DNA from: Legionella sp. PC997
Lineage (GTDB): Bacteria; Pseudomonadota; Gammaproteobacteria; Legionellales; Legionellaceae
Reading direction: 5' to 3'
Assembly (NCBI RefSeq): GCF_014109825.1
Contig: NZ_CP059576.1
Location: 1,886,001 to 1,950,000 of the forward strand
Length of the DNA stretch: 64,000 nt
Shown here: positions 35,709-45,525 of the stretch, piece after piece
Numbering within the stretch: position 1 is the first letter of the stretch
How the letters are laid out: each line of letters starts with the position of its first letter
Notes under the pieces: generated by a model
What the model was told of the DNA's origin: nothing
Databases searched by the model: none
What the model saw: the letters and a program-made list of their open reading frames with translations, nothing else
Program-made: the position numbers and the translations under genes

Positions 35709-36401
35709 ATGTCACGAACTGAACGATTATTAGACTTAATTCAGATATTAAGACGGCATCGGTTCCCAGTACGTGGTGTAACGCTTGCCCAAGAGTTAGG
35801 GATTAGTCTTCGAACTTTGTATCGAGATATTTCGATGCTTAAAGGACAAGGGGCTGAAATTGAAGGCGAAGCAGGTATGGGGTATATGTTGCGCCCAGGA
35901 TTTACTCTTCCTCCACTTATGTTTACCCCAGAAGAAATTGAAGCTATAGTTCTTGGTTCACGATGGGTAGCGGATCGAACAGACACTCAACTCAAATTTG
36001 CTGCACAAAATGCACTAGCTAAAATTGCAGCGGTATTGCCTAATGAATTACGAGAACAACTAGAAATATCTGGACTTCTTATTGCTCCAGGCATAGTTGC
36101 CGAAAGTAAAGATTCTGATTTAATTTTAATTAGAAAAGCAATTCGTTTGGAAAGAAAACTACAACTGCTCTATCGAGATGTAAATGAACATTCATCAAAG
36201 CGGCTTATCTGGCCATTAGCACTGGGTTTTTTTGATCAAGTTCGTATTCTTATTGCGTGGTGCGAACTAAGGCAGGATTTTCGACACTTTAGAACAGATC
36301 GTATTATTGAATTAAATCTAACAGAAATGGGTTATCCTGAACGTCGCCAACTGCTTTTAAAAAAATGGAAGGCAACTTTTGCAACAAATAAATCCAAGTA
36401 A
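35709..36401 (+). CDS. YafY-type transcriptional regulator (HTH-WYL)
   Basis: 230 residues. A winged HTH (about 5-60, with LAQELGISLRTLYRDISMLKGQG) is followed by a linker and a WYL-like ligand-sensing domain (about 135-215; RLIWPLALGFFDQVRILIAWCELR). GGTGG lies about 8 nt before the ATG. It divides from the minus-strand effector gene and probably controls the aldo/keto reductase and GyrI-like genes that follow on the same strand. Confidence 0.88.
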   Translation: MSRTERLLDLIQILRRHRFPVRGVTLAQELGISLRTLYRDISMLKGQGAEIEGEAGMGYMLRPGFTLPPLMFTPEEIEAIVLGSRWVADRTDTQLKFAAQNALAKIAAVLPNELREQLEISGLLIAPGIVAESKDSDLILIRKAIRLERKLQLLYRDVNEHSSKRLIWPLALGFFDQVRILIAWCELRQDFRHFRTDRIIELNLTEMGYPERRQLLLKKWKATFATNKSK

Positions 36402-36496
36402 ATAAAATTAATTTTATGAAAATTAGTGTGTTGATTTATTTTTCTTTAAGAATACGTTAAAACTATTCTAATAATCCAATATTGAGTTGCTATTTT

Positions 36497-37351
36497 ATGC
36501 TTGAAGCATTTAAACACGAGTTCCATCATATTAGTATTCCACCTTTTCTGTATGGTACAGCTTGGAAAGAAGAGCGAAGCCAAGAGCTTACTTTTCAGGC
36601 ATTAAAAAACGGATTTACTGGAATTGATACAGCAAACCAACGCATGCACTATTTTGAAGAAGGAGTAGGGCTTGGAGTTCAGCAATTTTTAAAAGCCAGT
36701 GGAAAACAACGCAATGAGTTATTCTTGCAAACAAAATTCACACCCGCCCATGGTCAAGATGAGCGCAAGCCTTTTGACGAAACCGATTCATATAAAGAGC
36801 AAGTGATACAATCATTTGCAAGCTCACTAGAACACTTACAAACTGATTACCTTGATTCATACATTCTTCATGGTCCCTCTTATAATTCGGGGATTGTTCA
36901 AGACGATCTAGATATTTGGAACGCAATGGAGGATTTATATCATGAAGGAAAAATCAAATTACTTGGTATTTCAAATGTGAATTTAGATCAACTAGATGCC
37001 CTTTATCATGCTGCACGGGTAAAACCTGCTTTCGTTCAAAATCGTTGTTTTGCCAGTACGCAATGGGATTTAGCAATTCGATTATTTTGTAAAAATCATG
37101 GAATAATTTATCAGGGATTTTCTTTGCTCACAGCAAACCAAACTTATTTAATCACTAATATTATGCATCAGCTTGTGAAACATTATAAAAAATCGATACC
37201 ACAAATTATTTTTCGATTCGCATTGCAAATTGGGATGGTTCCCTTAACTGGAACTAGCAGTGAACAGCATATGAGAGAAGATTTGGATCTGGACTCATTT
37301 GAACTTACAGCAGACACAATAAAACTTATCGAAGAAATAAGTATGAAATAA
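36497..37351 (+). CDS. Aldo/keto reductase
   Basis: 284 residues from the ATG at 36497; a TTG at 36482 has no ribosome site. The tetrad is visible: Asp in GIDTAN, Tyr in MHYFEEG, Lys in LQTKF and His in YILHGPS. NADPH-dependent carbonyl reduction of unknown substrates. The barrel is complete and ends with LTGTSSEQHM, the usual cofactor-binding segment. Probably induced with its neighbours by the WYL regulator (inference). Confidence 0.88.
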   Translation: MLEAFKHEFHHISIPPFLYGTAWKEERSQELTFQALKNGFTGIDTANQRMHYFEEGVGLGVQQFLKASGKQRNELFLQTKFTPAHGQDERKPFDETDSYKEQVIQSFASSLEHLQTDYLDSYILHGPSYNSGIVQDDLDIWNAMEDLYHEGKIKLLGISNVNLDQLDALYHAARVKPAFVQNRCFASTQWDLAIRLFCKNHGIIYQGFSLLTANQTYLITNIMHQLVKHYKKSIPQIIFRFALQIGMVPLTGTSSEQHMREDLDLDSFELTADTIKLIEEISMK

Positions 37352-37451
37352 CTGTGCTCTACTGACAAAAACTGTCATCAGCTTCAATTATATTGGTAAC
37401 TATTGTTGCTGCTATGCAGCTGTGTGGTTTCAAATTAAGAGAGAACTGGTT

Positions 37452-37916
37452 ATGAAAGACATTACACCCCAGCTTGTTAAAAGCGAGTCATTTACTGTTA
37501 TGGGATTAAGTGAGCGAACCCGCAATTTCGACGAATTTAATCCTCAAACTGCAAAACTTCCAGAACTTTGGCACAGATTTTATGCGTCAAAAATTCCAAC
37601 ACAAAAATCTCATGTACCGATTTATGGAGTCTATTCAGATTATGAATCAGATTGTAATGGCTTTTATACTGTCACTGCAGGAGTCGAACTTGATAATTCG
37701 GCAATAATAAATCATTTTAATACCACCAGAGTAAATAAAGGGAATTATCTTGTTTTTAAAAACACAGGTCCTATGCCAAAAGCAATTATCGAAACCTGGC
37801 AAGCAATCTGGGCTTATTTTGAAACCCAATCCAATATTATCAGAACGTATGAGACGGATTTTGAAGTGTATGAGAGGCAAGATCAATGTGCTATCTTCAT
37901 TGGCGTTAAAACCTAA
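37452..37916 (+). CDS. GyrI-like / AraC effector-binding domain protein
   Basis: 154 residues from the ATG at 37452, preceded by a purine-rich AAGAGAGAA. The fold is recognisable from SESFTVMGLSERT, YGVYSDYESDCNGFYTVTAGVEL and the end TDFEVYERQDQCAIFIGVK. Such stand-alone domains bind small cationic or drug-like molecules, or inhibit gyrase. It lacks a DNA-binding domain. Confidence 0.82.
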   Translation: MKDITPQLVKSESFTVMGLSERTRNFDEFNPQTAKLPELWHRFYASKIPTQKSHVPIYGVYSDYESDCNGFYTVTAGVELDNSAIINHFNTTRVNKGNYLVFKNTGPMPKAIIETWQAIWAYFETQSNIIRTYETDFEVYERQDQCAIFIGVKT

Positions 37917-38170
37917 GGGAACCTCACCTTTTTAATAAATTTCAATCTCACTGCAGCTTGTCCTCGAAATCCGGAGCATCTTGAAAGGATTAAAATTCTG
38001 ATTAGGAGGGGAGTTGTTTGTTGATCCAGGCAAGAATATAGTGCTTAGAAAGCATTGAAGGTCTGAAGGGATTCAAAAATTAATAGGTTTAATTTATAAA
38101 TGATTTAGCTCCTTGGTGCAGTGAAATAAATTATTTGGTAATTTCCACTACACCAACTTTACTTAATTTA

Positions 38171-38965
38171 CTATGCAATTGTTCTAATAATCCCACCATC
38201 CACACGAATACTCGCTCCATTGGTAGCAGAGGATAATGGACTGCATAAGAATACAACCATATTGGCGATTTCTTCAGGGGAGGCAAATCGCTTGATTAGC
38301 GAGGTTGGTCTTAAATCTTCAAAAATATCTTTCTCAATTTGTTTTGTTGATTTATTTTGCTGTTTACCAAGATCGTTTACAAATTGGCTAATACCCTCGC
38401 TACTGGTCGGTCCAGGAAGAACTGCATTAACAGTTACATTAGTTCCTTTTGTCGTCTCAGCCATTCCACGAGCAATGGCAAGCTGTGCTGTTTTACTCAT
38501 GCCATAATGCACCATCTCGGGCGGAATTTGGACACCTGATTCACTTGAAATAAATATGATTCTGCCCCAATTTTGCTCTAACATCGGAACCAAGTAATGA
38601 CGACTTAAACGAACACCACTCATTACATTGACTTCAAACATATGCAACCATTCTTCATCGGAAATATCCACAAAGGGCTTTGTGTTATAAATACCAACAT
38701 TATTGACCAGAATATCTACTGTGGGAATTTGTTTAAGTAATGTCTCTGTTTCTTTTTTTAGACTTAAATCAGAAGGCGCGGCAATTAAGTTGGCTTCGGG
38801 GTTATGCGTTTTTATTTGTTGCATTGCCTCAGTGACCCTATTCTTAGTTCGCCCATTAATTACAACAGTTGCGCCTTCATGAGCTAATAGTTCCGCGATT
38901 GCAAACCCTATACCTGCAGTGGAGCCGGTAACTAACGCTGTTTTGCCTTTAAGTTTTAGATTCAT
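38171..38965 (-). CDS. Short-chain dehydrogenase/reductase
   Basis: 264 residues. The cofactor motif TGSTAGIG is at 14-21, NNVG is near 89-92, and the catalytic Ser-Tyr-Lys appears as ISSESG and YGMSK. The N-terminal Arg in NGRTKNR suggests NADP preference. CAGGG precedes the ATG. The 254 bp between it and the GyrI-like gene hold no gene I can support. Confidence 0.88.
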   Translation of the reverse strand: MNLKLKGKTALVTGSTAGIGFAIAELLAHEGATVVINGRTKNRVTEAMQQIKTHNPEANLIAAPSDLSLKKETETLLKQIPTVDILVNNVGIYNTKPFVDISDEEWLHMFEVNVMSGVRLSRHYLVPMLEQNWGRIIFISSESGVQIPPEMVHYGMSKTAQLAIARGMAETTKGTNVTVNAVLPGPTSSEGISQFVNDLGKQQNKSTKQIEKDIFEDLRPTSLIKRFASPEEIANMVVFLCSPLSSATNGASIRVDGGIIRTIA

Positions 38966-39100
38966 GATTTATTTCCCTGAAATTTCGATTGAAATGAATA
39001 AATACCTATTCCATGTTTAAGAAAGCTTAACAAATATATTTTAATTGTTAATCTTTTTTATAAATAATTATTTAAGGAGATTGTATTTAAAGGAAAGATA

Positions 39101-41971
39101 TTAGCTACATTCCACATTTGAATTCGCACCGCTCAAGGTAGAGTCCTCATTAGGGTCTTTTTGATCATCTTTTTGATTACCTTTCATTTTCATCTCTTCC
39201 AGTTGATTTTTCATCACTGATTGCAACGTTTTTCGTGCAGAAAGATCCCACCCAGTATTAAATGTAGCCCAACCTCGGGATGTCAGATCAGATTTTATGT
39301 CTATTTTTCCAAAAGAGGCCATAGACAATGCACCTAAAACTATATCTGTTACTGTTCCAGCAAAGATTTTTAATAAACCTCTTAAAACTGTTAATTGTGG
39401 AAAGCTTATTTCAAGCTTATCATAAAGTTTTTGGTATCGGTCGATGTTTTCAGGCTTTTGGGTGTCAGGACTGAGCGACATTGACGTAGTGCTTACAGCG
39501 GTTTCCAACAACACACGTCTTCCACTAACACCCAATTTTGTTTGCTGATCTATTTCTTCTAAAATCATTTTTCCTTGGGTAAGGGCTTTTATTTTAGGAG
39601 AGTTTTGTTCAGTTCGAAGGTGTTCTTCTATTTCTACCAAACCTTCTCCTAACCGTTGTTTTAGCAAACTTTCGACGCGCTCATGGGGGCAATTATAGTC
39701 CCTCCATTCTATAAGCCATGCCTTATCGGAATTATTTTTAAGGTCGTTATAGTGTGCATTAACATAAGCATCAACAGCGTTCCAGATAAGCTTTCTATGA
39801 TGATTCATACCACGACCTTTAACCATGGTGGGCGCGGCATGTAATGCTTCTTCGAACTCTTCCCTACTCATTGGTTTGTTTCCTACTTCCTTTTTCTGTT
39901 CGGAATCAGTTAAGTTAAAAGATTTCACTAGGTTATAATAAGCAGAGGCTACTCCACCTCGATCAATTGCATCTTTACAACTGAAGTTAATACTTTTGGG
40001 GTTTAGAGATTCTATGATGTGGTTTGGTAGTTGATATTTAACAAAATGGAACCAGACTGCCTGCCGTTCAGCTTCAGTTAATTCAGTTTTCTCTGAATAA
40101 CCTAAAGCCTTAAAGCTCTCATCAAGTAGTCCTTTTAAAACTTTGGCTTCAGTTTCGTGGGTATACTTGCCTCCATCCTTAAATATTTTTCTGCGAATTC
40201 GCTCACTGATGTGAAAGTCTTTTATTTTCATCAGTCCAGGAGGGGTGTGGTCTGAGCTTGCAATCATGCTCTTGGCTTGATCATCTGTAAGATGTATTAA
40301 GTCCGAGTCTTGTTCCTTTATTTCTTTTAGATTTTTCTCAAATTGAGCAATGTTTTCTATGGGTACCTCTTTAGATTCCCCATCTGCATTAATATAGTAC
40401 AGCGTTTTAATTTTATCATCGCTACAATATATATAACTTCCTTGAAATTGAGTGAGGTCTTCAGGTAATTTGTTCCTCAAATGGAGATCATATCCTTTAG
40501 ATTCTTGTGCAATCCGTAAAAAATCTTCAATTACATTTTTTGAGTTATATTTTGTTGTGGTATCTGCATACGCTTTTTGCCACATCAACCCCTTATCTGC
40601 AGGAAGGGTAATGACAGCTACATTTTTATATCCAGATATGGTTCCGTCTTCCTTTTGGTGTAGTTCAAGTGCTTCTAGCTTTTGAGTTAATTCCTTTTCC
40701 TTTGTTCCTTCCAGACCGGTTCTATCACGACCTAAAAGGTTGAAATAAATATGAGTTATTCTATCTTCATCTATCTCTCCATGATCGGCACTCTTTTCTA
40801 GAGCGTTGGTTCCTTCTGCTTGGTTGGGAGCTTGTTTTCCTGTTGCATTCAAGCGTGCCTCGCGTTCTTTTTTTGCTTGTTCTACCCTGGCTTCCTCTCT
40901 TTCGGCTTCAATTTTTAAAAACCGTTTGAATAATGGGCTTATGCGAACCTTACCTTCGTGACGTTGTCCCTGAGTACCAAAACGGTATTCTATAGGGCCA
41001 TTAACATTGTAGCGATAATGTCTGATTGTTGACAAACTGGTTCCATGTTGTGGATGGTATTCCTTAGCCATCATGGCGGTAACCCGACCAACTGCAGAGC
41101 CCTCATATGCTGGTGAGTGGGATTTTTTATTGATAGGAGTTTCTTTATCGCTTACATAATTTGAAATGGATTTTTCAATGCTTGATGAACTTGGATTCTG
41201 TTTTAGGGTTATTTCTCTAATATTGCCAAAAGTATCTTCCAAAATATGATTATCATTTGCATAAAGAGAAAAAATAAATTCATCTAATGCATCGATCTCA
41301 TCTTCTATTCGCTTTGCCTTTTCCTTCAAATCCCCTATTGGTTTTATAGAAGGTAAAACTCCCATATTTCCAACATATGCTTTTTGTAACGAATAAGGAA
41401 GGTATTTGGGATCAACTCGGATAGTTTCTAGATATACTGCAAGTCGCTCGCGGTCAAGTAGCAAAGCTGCCCGGGGTTTATCAAAAATATTTTTAATATT
41501 ATCTTCAAGATAATCAAAAAATTCGGTGTATAAATCAGCATATGGGTAGCTGGAGTCATAGGGAAGGTGACCTCCGTTGGAGGTAATCAATGTTTCAATT
41601 TGCGTAGGTTTAAGATTGAATTGCTTCAAACCCTTACCATTCATCTGTTGTAGGTTCTGATCAAATAAATCAAAATCCTCAATTTGTACTGACTCAGATG
41701 TACCATCTGATTTAATAAAATATAATTTTTTACTCTCTTGATCAGTGCAATATATATAGCTACCTGTATAGTTCGTTAAATCTTGAGGTAGTTGGGACAT
41801 TACATTGAACTGGGGTTCTTGTAATGACGAGATGCTGTTAATAACATTTTCTGGAAGTAATTTTAAATCAATAACAGCACGAGGTAACTTCACGTGCCTC
41901 AAATAGCTAAAACAGTTTTTATTATGTAGTTTATCACTGGTTAATTTAATTTCTTCTTTTGAACCAGACAT
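39101..41971 (-). CDS. SidP-like CX5R phosphatase candidate with duplicated domain, effector candidate
   Basis: 956 residues. C665-KDAID-R671 in FSCKDAIDRGG is a CX5R phosphatase P-loop; its setting resembles SidP, a Legionella phosphoinositide 3-phosphatase (family assignment from memory). Two copies of a domain of about 75 residues occur at 61-135 and 502-576, both reading LPxDLT-x-x-x-GSYIYC and then LYxIxxDGxSxxVxIE. Between them lies a charged coiled segment (350-395). Residues near 850-885 may approach a membrane. The C-terminus is rich in Asp, Ser and Asn. No signal peptide. A PmrA-like box precedes the gene. Probably a Dot/Icm substrate acting on host phosphoinositides. Confidence 0.7.
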   Translation of the reverse strand: MSGSKEEIKLTSDKLHNKNCFSYLRHVKLPRAVIDLKLLPENVINSISSLQEPQFNVMSQLPQDLTNYTGSYIYCTDQESKKLYFIKSDGTSESVQIEDFDLFDQNLQQMNGKGLKQFNLKPTQIETLITSNGGHLPYDSSYPYADLYTEFFDYLEDNIKNIFDKPRAALLLDRERLAVYLETIRVDPKYLPYSLQKAYVGNMGVLPSIKPIGDLKEKAKRIEDEIDALDEFIFSLYANDNHILEDTFGNIREITLKQNPSSSSIEKSISNYVSDKETPINKKSHSPAYEGSAVGRVTAMMAKEYHPQHGTSLSTIRHYRYNVNGPIEYRFGTQGQRHEGKVRISPLFKRFLKIEAEREEARVEQAKKEREARLNATGKQAPNQAEGTNALEKSADHGEIDEDRITHIYFNLLGRDRTGLEGTKEKELTQKLEALELHQKEDGTISGYKNVAVITLPADKGLMWQKAYADTTTKYNSKNVIEDFLRIAQESKGYDLHLRNKLPEDLTQFQGSYIYCSDDKIKTLYYINADGESKEVPIENIAQFEKNLKEIKEQDSDLIHLTDDQAKSMIASSDHTPPGLMKIKDFHISERIRRKIFKDGGKYTHETEAKVLKGLLDESFKALGYSEKTELTEAERQAVWFHFVKYQLPNHIIESLNPKSINFSCKDAIDRGGVASAYYNLVKSFNLTDSEQKKEVGNKPMSREEFEEALHAAPTMVKGRGMNHHRKLIWNAVDAYVNAHYNDLKNNSDKAWLIEWRDYNCPHERVESLLKQRLGEGLVEIEEHLRTEQNSPKIKALTQGKMILEEIDQQTKLGVSGRRVLLETAVSTTSMSLSPDTQKPENIDRYQKLYDKLEISFPQLTVLRGLLKIFAGTVTDIVLGALSMASFGKIDIKSDLTSRGWATFNTGWDLSARKTLQSVMKNQLEEMKMKGNQKDDQKDPNEDSTLSGANSNVECS

Positions 41972-42010
41972 AACATTCTCGAATGGTTAATATTAAAGAC
42001 TTATACTAAT

Positions 42011-42043
42011 AGTCTAGATCTAATTTATTAAAAGAATATTAAC
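42011..42043 (-). promoter_or_regulatory. PmrA-like box plus -10 for the SidP-like gene
   Basis: Minus strand GTTAATATT-CT-TTTAATAAA (42043-42024), followed after 7 nt by TAGACT (42016-42011) as a -10. Same architecture as the boxes at 35564-35583 and 62853-62872. Confidence 0.55.
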
Positions 42044-42045
42044 TT

Positions 42046-42972
42046 TCAGCGATTTATAGGATTATTTCCAAATGGATAAAAAAATGTTGCTTCGTGCTTG
42101 TTATAAAACATATTGGTAAGAAAAGAATTTGGTATTTTTTGAAATTTTTTTATTGTGGCCATCTCAATCGTTCCTTGTAATTTTATAGTAAAGATCAATT
42201 GCTTGGCTTTTCCCGACTCTATCCATTTCATGATGAGTGCATAAGCTCGCTCCGGATAACAGGCGACATCCGATAATACCCAGTCATAGCTTTGTTCCCA
42301 CTGCATCGGATCTAGAGCAAAGGCACTTTGTTGCAAGTAGTTAATGCGAGGTAATTTAGCAATTTGTGGATCTAATAAAGCCTTATCAACAGATGTCACT
42401 GAAGTACCCAGGGATTGCATCACATAAGACCATCCTCCTGGAGAAGCGCCCAAATCTAAGACTTGGTCACCTGGCTTTGGGTATTTTTCTAAAAGGGTTA
42501 GTGCTTCCCATAGTTTTAAGTAGGCTCGATTGGGTGGATTTAATTTATCTTCAATAAAATAACATGTTCCATTAGGCCATTTTTTCTGGCGTTTTTGGCT
42601 ATATATCAAAGTATTTTTATCTAATAAGCAAAAGGCACCAATTTGTGGAATTTCCTCTTCAATAGGAAACTGGCGCAAAAGGGGAGGAGTCTGACGTAAT
42701 TGTTCTTCGATTAATCGTGAGCGTCTTACATGAGAAACAGGATGTAGGTGCCAAAATCTGCCAGCTTGACGAAGGATTTTTACTGCCTCTGAAATAGATT
42801 GAAAAGTTTCTGTTTGTGGTTCCAACCAAATGTCCTGTGCAAAACATACATCCAGTTTTTTATGAGAAGAAAAAACTAAATTTTCTACAATTTTGGAAAC
42901 ATTACCTAATTCTTCAGCAAGTATGGGCAGGAATTCAGGTTTGGTGACATAGACTGCAGCAATTTTATCCAT
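42046..42972 (-). CDS. RlmM-like 23S rRNA 2'-O-methyltransferase
   Basis: 308 residues. An N-terminal THUMP-like region precedes a Rossmann methyltransferase with LDLGASPGGWSYVM, Asp in VLSDVACYP and Lys in FTIKLQG, giving the K-D-K type of set used by FtsJ/RlmM enzymes. E. coli RlmM, which modifies C2498, is about 60 residues longer, so this is a shorter relative. It faces no operon partner. Confidence 0.78.
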   Translation of the reverse strand: MDKIAAVYVTKPEFLPILAEELGNVSKIVENLVFSSHKKLDVCFAQDIWLEPQTETFQSISEAVKILRQAGRFWHLHPVSHVRRSRLIEEQLRQTPPLLRQFPIEEEIPQIGAFCLLDKNTLIYSQKRQKKWPNGTCYFIEDKLNPPNRAYLKLWEALTLLEKYPKPGDQVLDLGASPGGWSYVMQSLGTSVTSVDKALLDPQIAKLPRINYLQQSAFALDPMQWEQSYDWVLSDVACYPERAYALIMKWIESGKAKQLIFTIKLQGTIEMATIKKFQKIPNSFLTNMFYNKHEATFFYPFGNNPINR

Positions 42973-43163
42973 AATTTGAGTTTAAAATTAGGTGTAAAAG
43001 TACGTTATATTATCATCATGCCCCTATAAGAAACGAGTCTTGGCAGTAAAAATACTTGATGAACCGCGACAATGATAAGTAGGCAAATTTTATTTACTGA
43101 ACGAGGATTAAAATAAACATCCCTTTGATGAAAAAGGCAATATGTCTTTTTCATCAAATTATT

Positions 43164-43718
43164 TTATTTCACATAAACAGTACTTGCTGCTGGACCATCA
43201 TTACTTTTTGCTTCAACAAAACTAACTTTTTTTCCAACTTCTAACTTACTGAAATCATAATCAATTACACTTTTACTGGTAAAACGAAGTCTTCTTCCAT
43301 CAATGGTTTCAATAAAACCGTAATCAGCTATAGGTGCGATTTCTCGAACCAATCCTACAGTAGGTAGTTCATGGTGTTTTATTTCCCCACGTTGTTTATG
43401 AACGTATTTTTTTAGTTGTCGTGTCATAGCAAGAAATTTATCTCTTATTGCAACATAAACGTCTTCATGCGCGTGATTTTCTGCTAGGTCTCGATTTACG
43501 ACGAGTTCCGCATTTGGAACAACAAGATCAATACGCACATGAAAAATTTTTCCTTTATTGTGATGTCGATGCGTTTCTAAGCTGACATTACAACTGATAA
43601 TACCGTCAAAATACTTCCCTAATTTTTCAGCATGCTTGCGTACATTACTCTCAATTGATTTTGAGTGTTTGAGATTATTGAATATTATTTGTATAGGAAA
43701 ATATGCTGAATTGTTCAT
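43164..43718 (-). CDS. Ribosome hibernation factor HPF fused to a cold-shock domain
   Basis: 184 residues. The first 105 are HPF/RaiA-like: IQIIFNNLKHSKSIESNVRKHAEKL, then VRIDLVVP and DVYVAIRDKFLAMTRQLKKY. Residues about 118-184 form a Csp-like OB fold: VGLVREIAPIADYGFIETIDGRRLRF, ending VGKKVSFVE. HPF blocks the ribosomal decoding and mRNA channel in resting cells. The added domain may bind rRNA or mRNA. GGAG with 6-nt spacing precedes the ATG. Confidence 0.88.
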   Translation of the reverse strand: MNNSAYFPIQIIFNNLKHSKSIESNVRKHAEKLGKYFDGIISCNVSLETHRHHNKGKIFHVRIDLVVPNAELVVNRDLAENHAHEDVYVAIRDKFLAMTRQLKKYVHKQRGEIKHHELPTVGLVREIAPIADYGFIETIDGRRLRFTSKSVIDYDFSKLEVGKKVSFVEAKSNDGPAASTVYVK

Positions 43719-44090
43719 TGCTTGCTCCTTATATCACATACATCAATATCGTTTATTTAAAACTAATTTCTTGTTCTTCAGAGTAGAACTAATGTCTCCA
43801 GCATGATAGGGGACACGTGAACTCTGCAGTGTTTTTTACTGATTACATAGGCATAGATGACAACTAGATTATCGTTATAGTATTTGCCAACTCTCATAAA
43901 GGTCTCCCCAAATTAGTTGTTTAGTTTTGCGTTATTAGCAAAGTACTTTTCGAGATAGAAATCTTCATATTCACTACGTCTAACAACTAACTGAGCGCAG
44001 AGAAACGAAAGTCAAATACTTTATTAGCTGTTTTTATTATAGTCTATAAAACTTGGGTTCGGGCTAACTCGACTAAGTTAACCCCTGATT
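43719..44090. other. Gene-free interval of 372 bp
   Basis: Between the HPF gene and the hydroxylase family gene. It holds a hairpin at 44062-44083 near the 3' end of the latter gene. Otherwise I see no open frame with a ribosome site, repeat or RNA gene that I can support. Confidence 0.5.
44062..44083 (-). terminator. Hairpin after the fatty acid hydroxylase family gene
   Basis: On the minus strand GGTTAACT (44083-44076) pairs with AGTTAGCC (44069-44062), 8 bp including one G-U, with a 6-nt loop. It lies shortly after the stop codon. The downstream T stretch is short and distant. Confidence 0.45.
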
Positions 44091-45302
44091 TTATGCTGAA
44101 ATAGAAGATACATAGGATTGTTTTCTAAACAAACTAAAACGAAATAGGAAAAGATTTACCAGTAAAAACAATATAGCTAAACCGAAAGATAAAAATATAC
44201 CATTTTTTAATGAGAGAAGAATAAATAAAAGAATAATGGAACGCAGTAGTTCAAAAAATAAATTTTTTTGTTTCCCGTTGGCAATTGAACCCAATGTATA
44301 GAGGGTAAATAAAATAAATACTCCCATAAGCCATGAGCTCAGTGAGTCTAAAGTGAAGATAAATGAGAGGTAAGCGTAAAGAACTATTGCAAGGGCGATA
44401 TTGAATAACATATATAGTTTGGGAGATTGGCTGTTTTTCTTATTTACCACTCTTTTGGGAATATCATTCTGCTCTTGTAACTGATTAATTACCCATTCTG
44501 GTGGCATAAAAAATGCTTTAATAAGGTCCAGCTTATTTTTCAGATTTTTTCCATAATACAATACGTCTTTAACGACTTTAACATTGGCATAAAACGGATT
44601 CCATGTTTCAAGCGGCTCAGTGATTCCATATTCTACAGGAATCTTTTCTGGTTCAAAGGTACCAAAAATCTTGTCCCATATAATTAAACTTCCGGCGAAG
44701 TTTTTGTCGATATATTGCGGGTTTATGCCATGATGCACTCTATGATGCGAGGGTGTATTAAACATTATTTCCAACAATCCCATTCGATTTATTGATTGAG
44801 TGTGGATCCAAAACTGATAAATAGTATTGCTTGAAGCGATCAGAACAAACATCCAGGTGGGAAAGCCTATTAAAGCTAGGGGCAGATAAAAAACCCAAGA
44901 TGTTAGGGTTTGGAAATAGCCCTGTCTTAAGGCAACCGATAAATTATAATTTTCACTTTGATGGTGAACCGAGTGCCCTATCCAAAGAAAATTACATCGA
45001 TGACTTGCTCGATGGTACCAATAATAACAAAAATCAACACCAAGCCAGAGTAGGATCCAGGAAATAATAAGATGAGAATTTATGTGAAACACAGCAAAAT
45101 GCTCATACAAATAATAATAACCAAAAATTATTGCCCCCCTTACTGGTAGAGCCGCAATTTCTTCTAGTATGCCAGTACTCAAATTATTAATAGAATCATT
45201 AAATTGATATACGCTAGATTTTTTGTAATAAGAAATGCTCCATTCAATTCCAATTAAAATTAGAAATATTGGGGCAGCAAATACTGTTAAATTAATATCC
45301 AT
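44091..45302 (-). CDS. Fatty acid hydroxylase / sterol desaturase family membrane enzyme
   Basis: 403 residues with several membrane helices. The di-iron His clusters are HRASH, HSVHH and HRVHHG, spaced as in the family (about residues 97-101, 110-114 and 185-190). Members hydroxylate or desaturate lipids or cleave ether lipids (alkylglycerol monooxygenase). Additional hydrophobic helices occupy the C-terminal third. Substrate unknown. Not in an operon. Confidence 0.87.
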   Translation of the reverse strand: MDINLTVFAAPIFLILIGIEWSISYYKKSSVYQFNDSINNLSTGILEEIAALPVRGAIIFGYYYLYEHFAVFHINSHLIISWILLWLGVDFCYYWYHRASHRCNFLWIGHSVHHQSENYNLSVALRQGYFQTLTSWVFYLPLALIGFPTWMFVLIASSNTIYQFWIHTQSINRMGLLEIMFNTPSHHRVHHGINPQYIDKNFAGSLIIWDKIFGTFEPEKIPVEYGITEPLETWNPFYANVKVVKDVLYYGKNLKNKLDLIKAFFMPPEWVINQLQEQNDIPKRVVNKKNSQSPKLYMLFNIALAIVLYAYLSFIFTLDSLSSWLMGVFILFTLYTLGSIANGKQKNLFFELLRSIILLFILLSLKNGIFLSFGLAILFLLVNLFLFRFSLFRKQSYVSSISA

Positions 45303-45525
45303 ATCAATCCTTTTGCTTGGGTGAGTCGCGATAAATTTTATTTTCTTCTAATTGTATTCTGCTTGCAAATGCTGGTATTTATATTGGTGTGATTTTATTC
45401 AAAAATCTGATTGAACAACTGGCTAAGCTCGAAACAAAAAAATGTTAATTTTTGGATTAAACAGTGTAGTAATGTACTCACGCACTACATCAAGATACGT
45501 TTTTCTTTTAGCTTATTAAAGGCAA

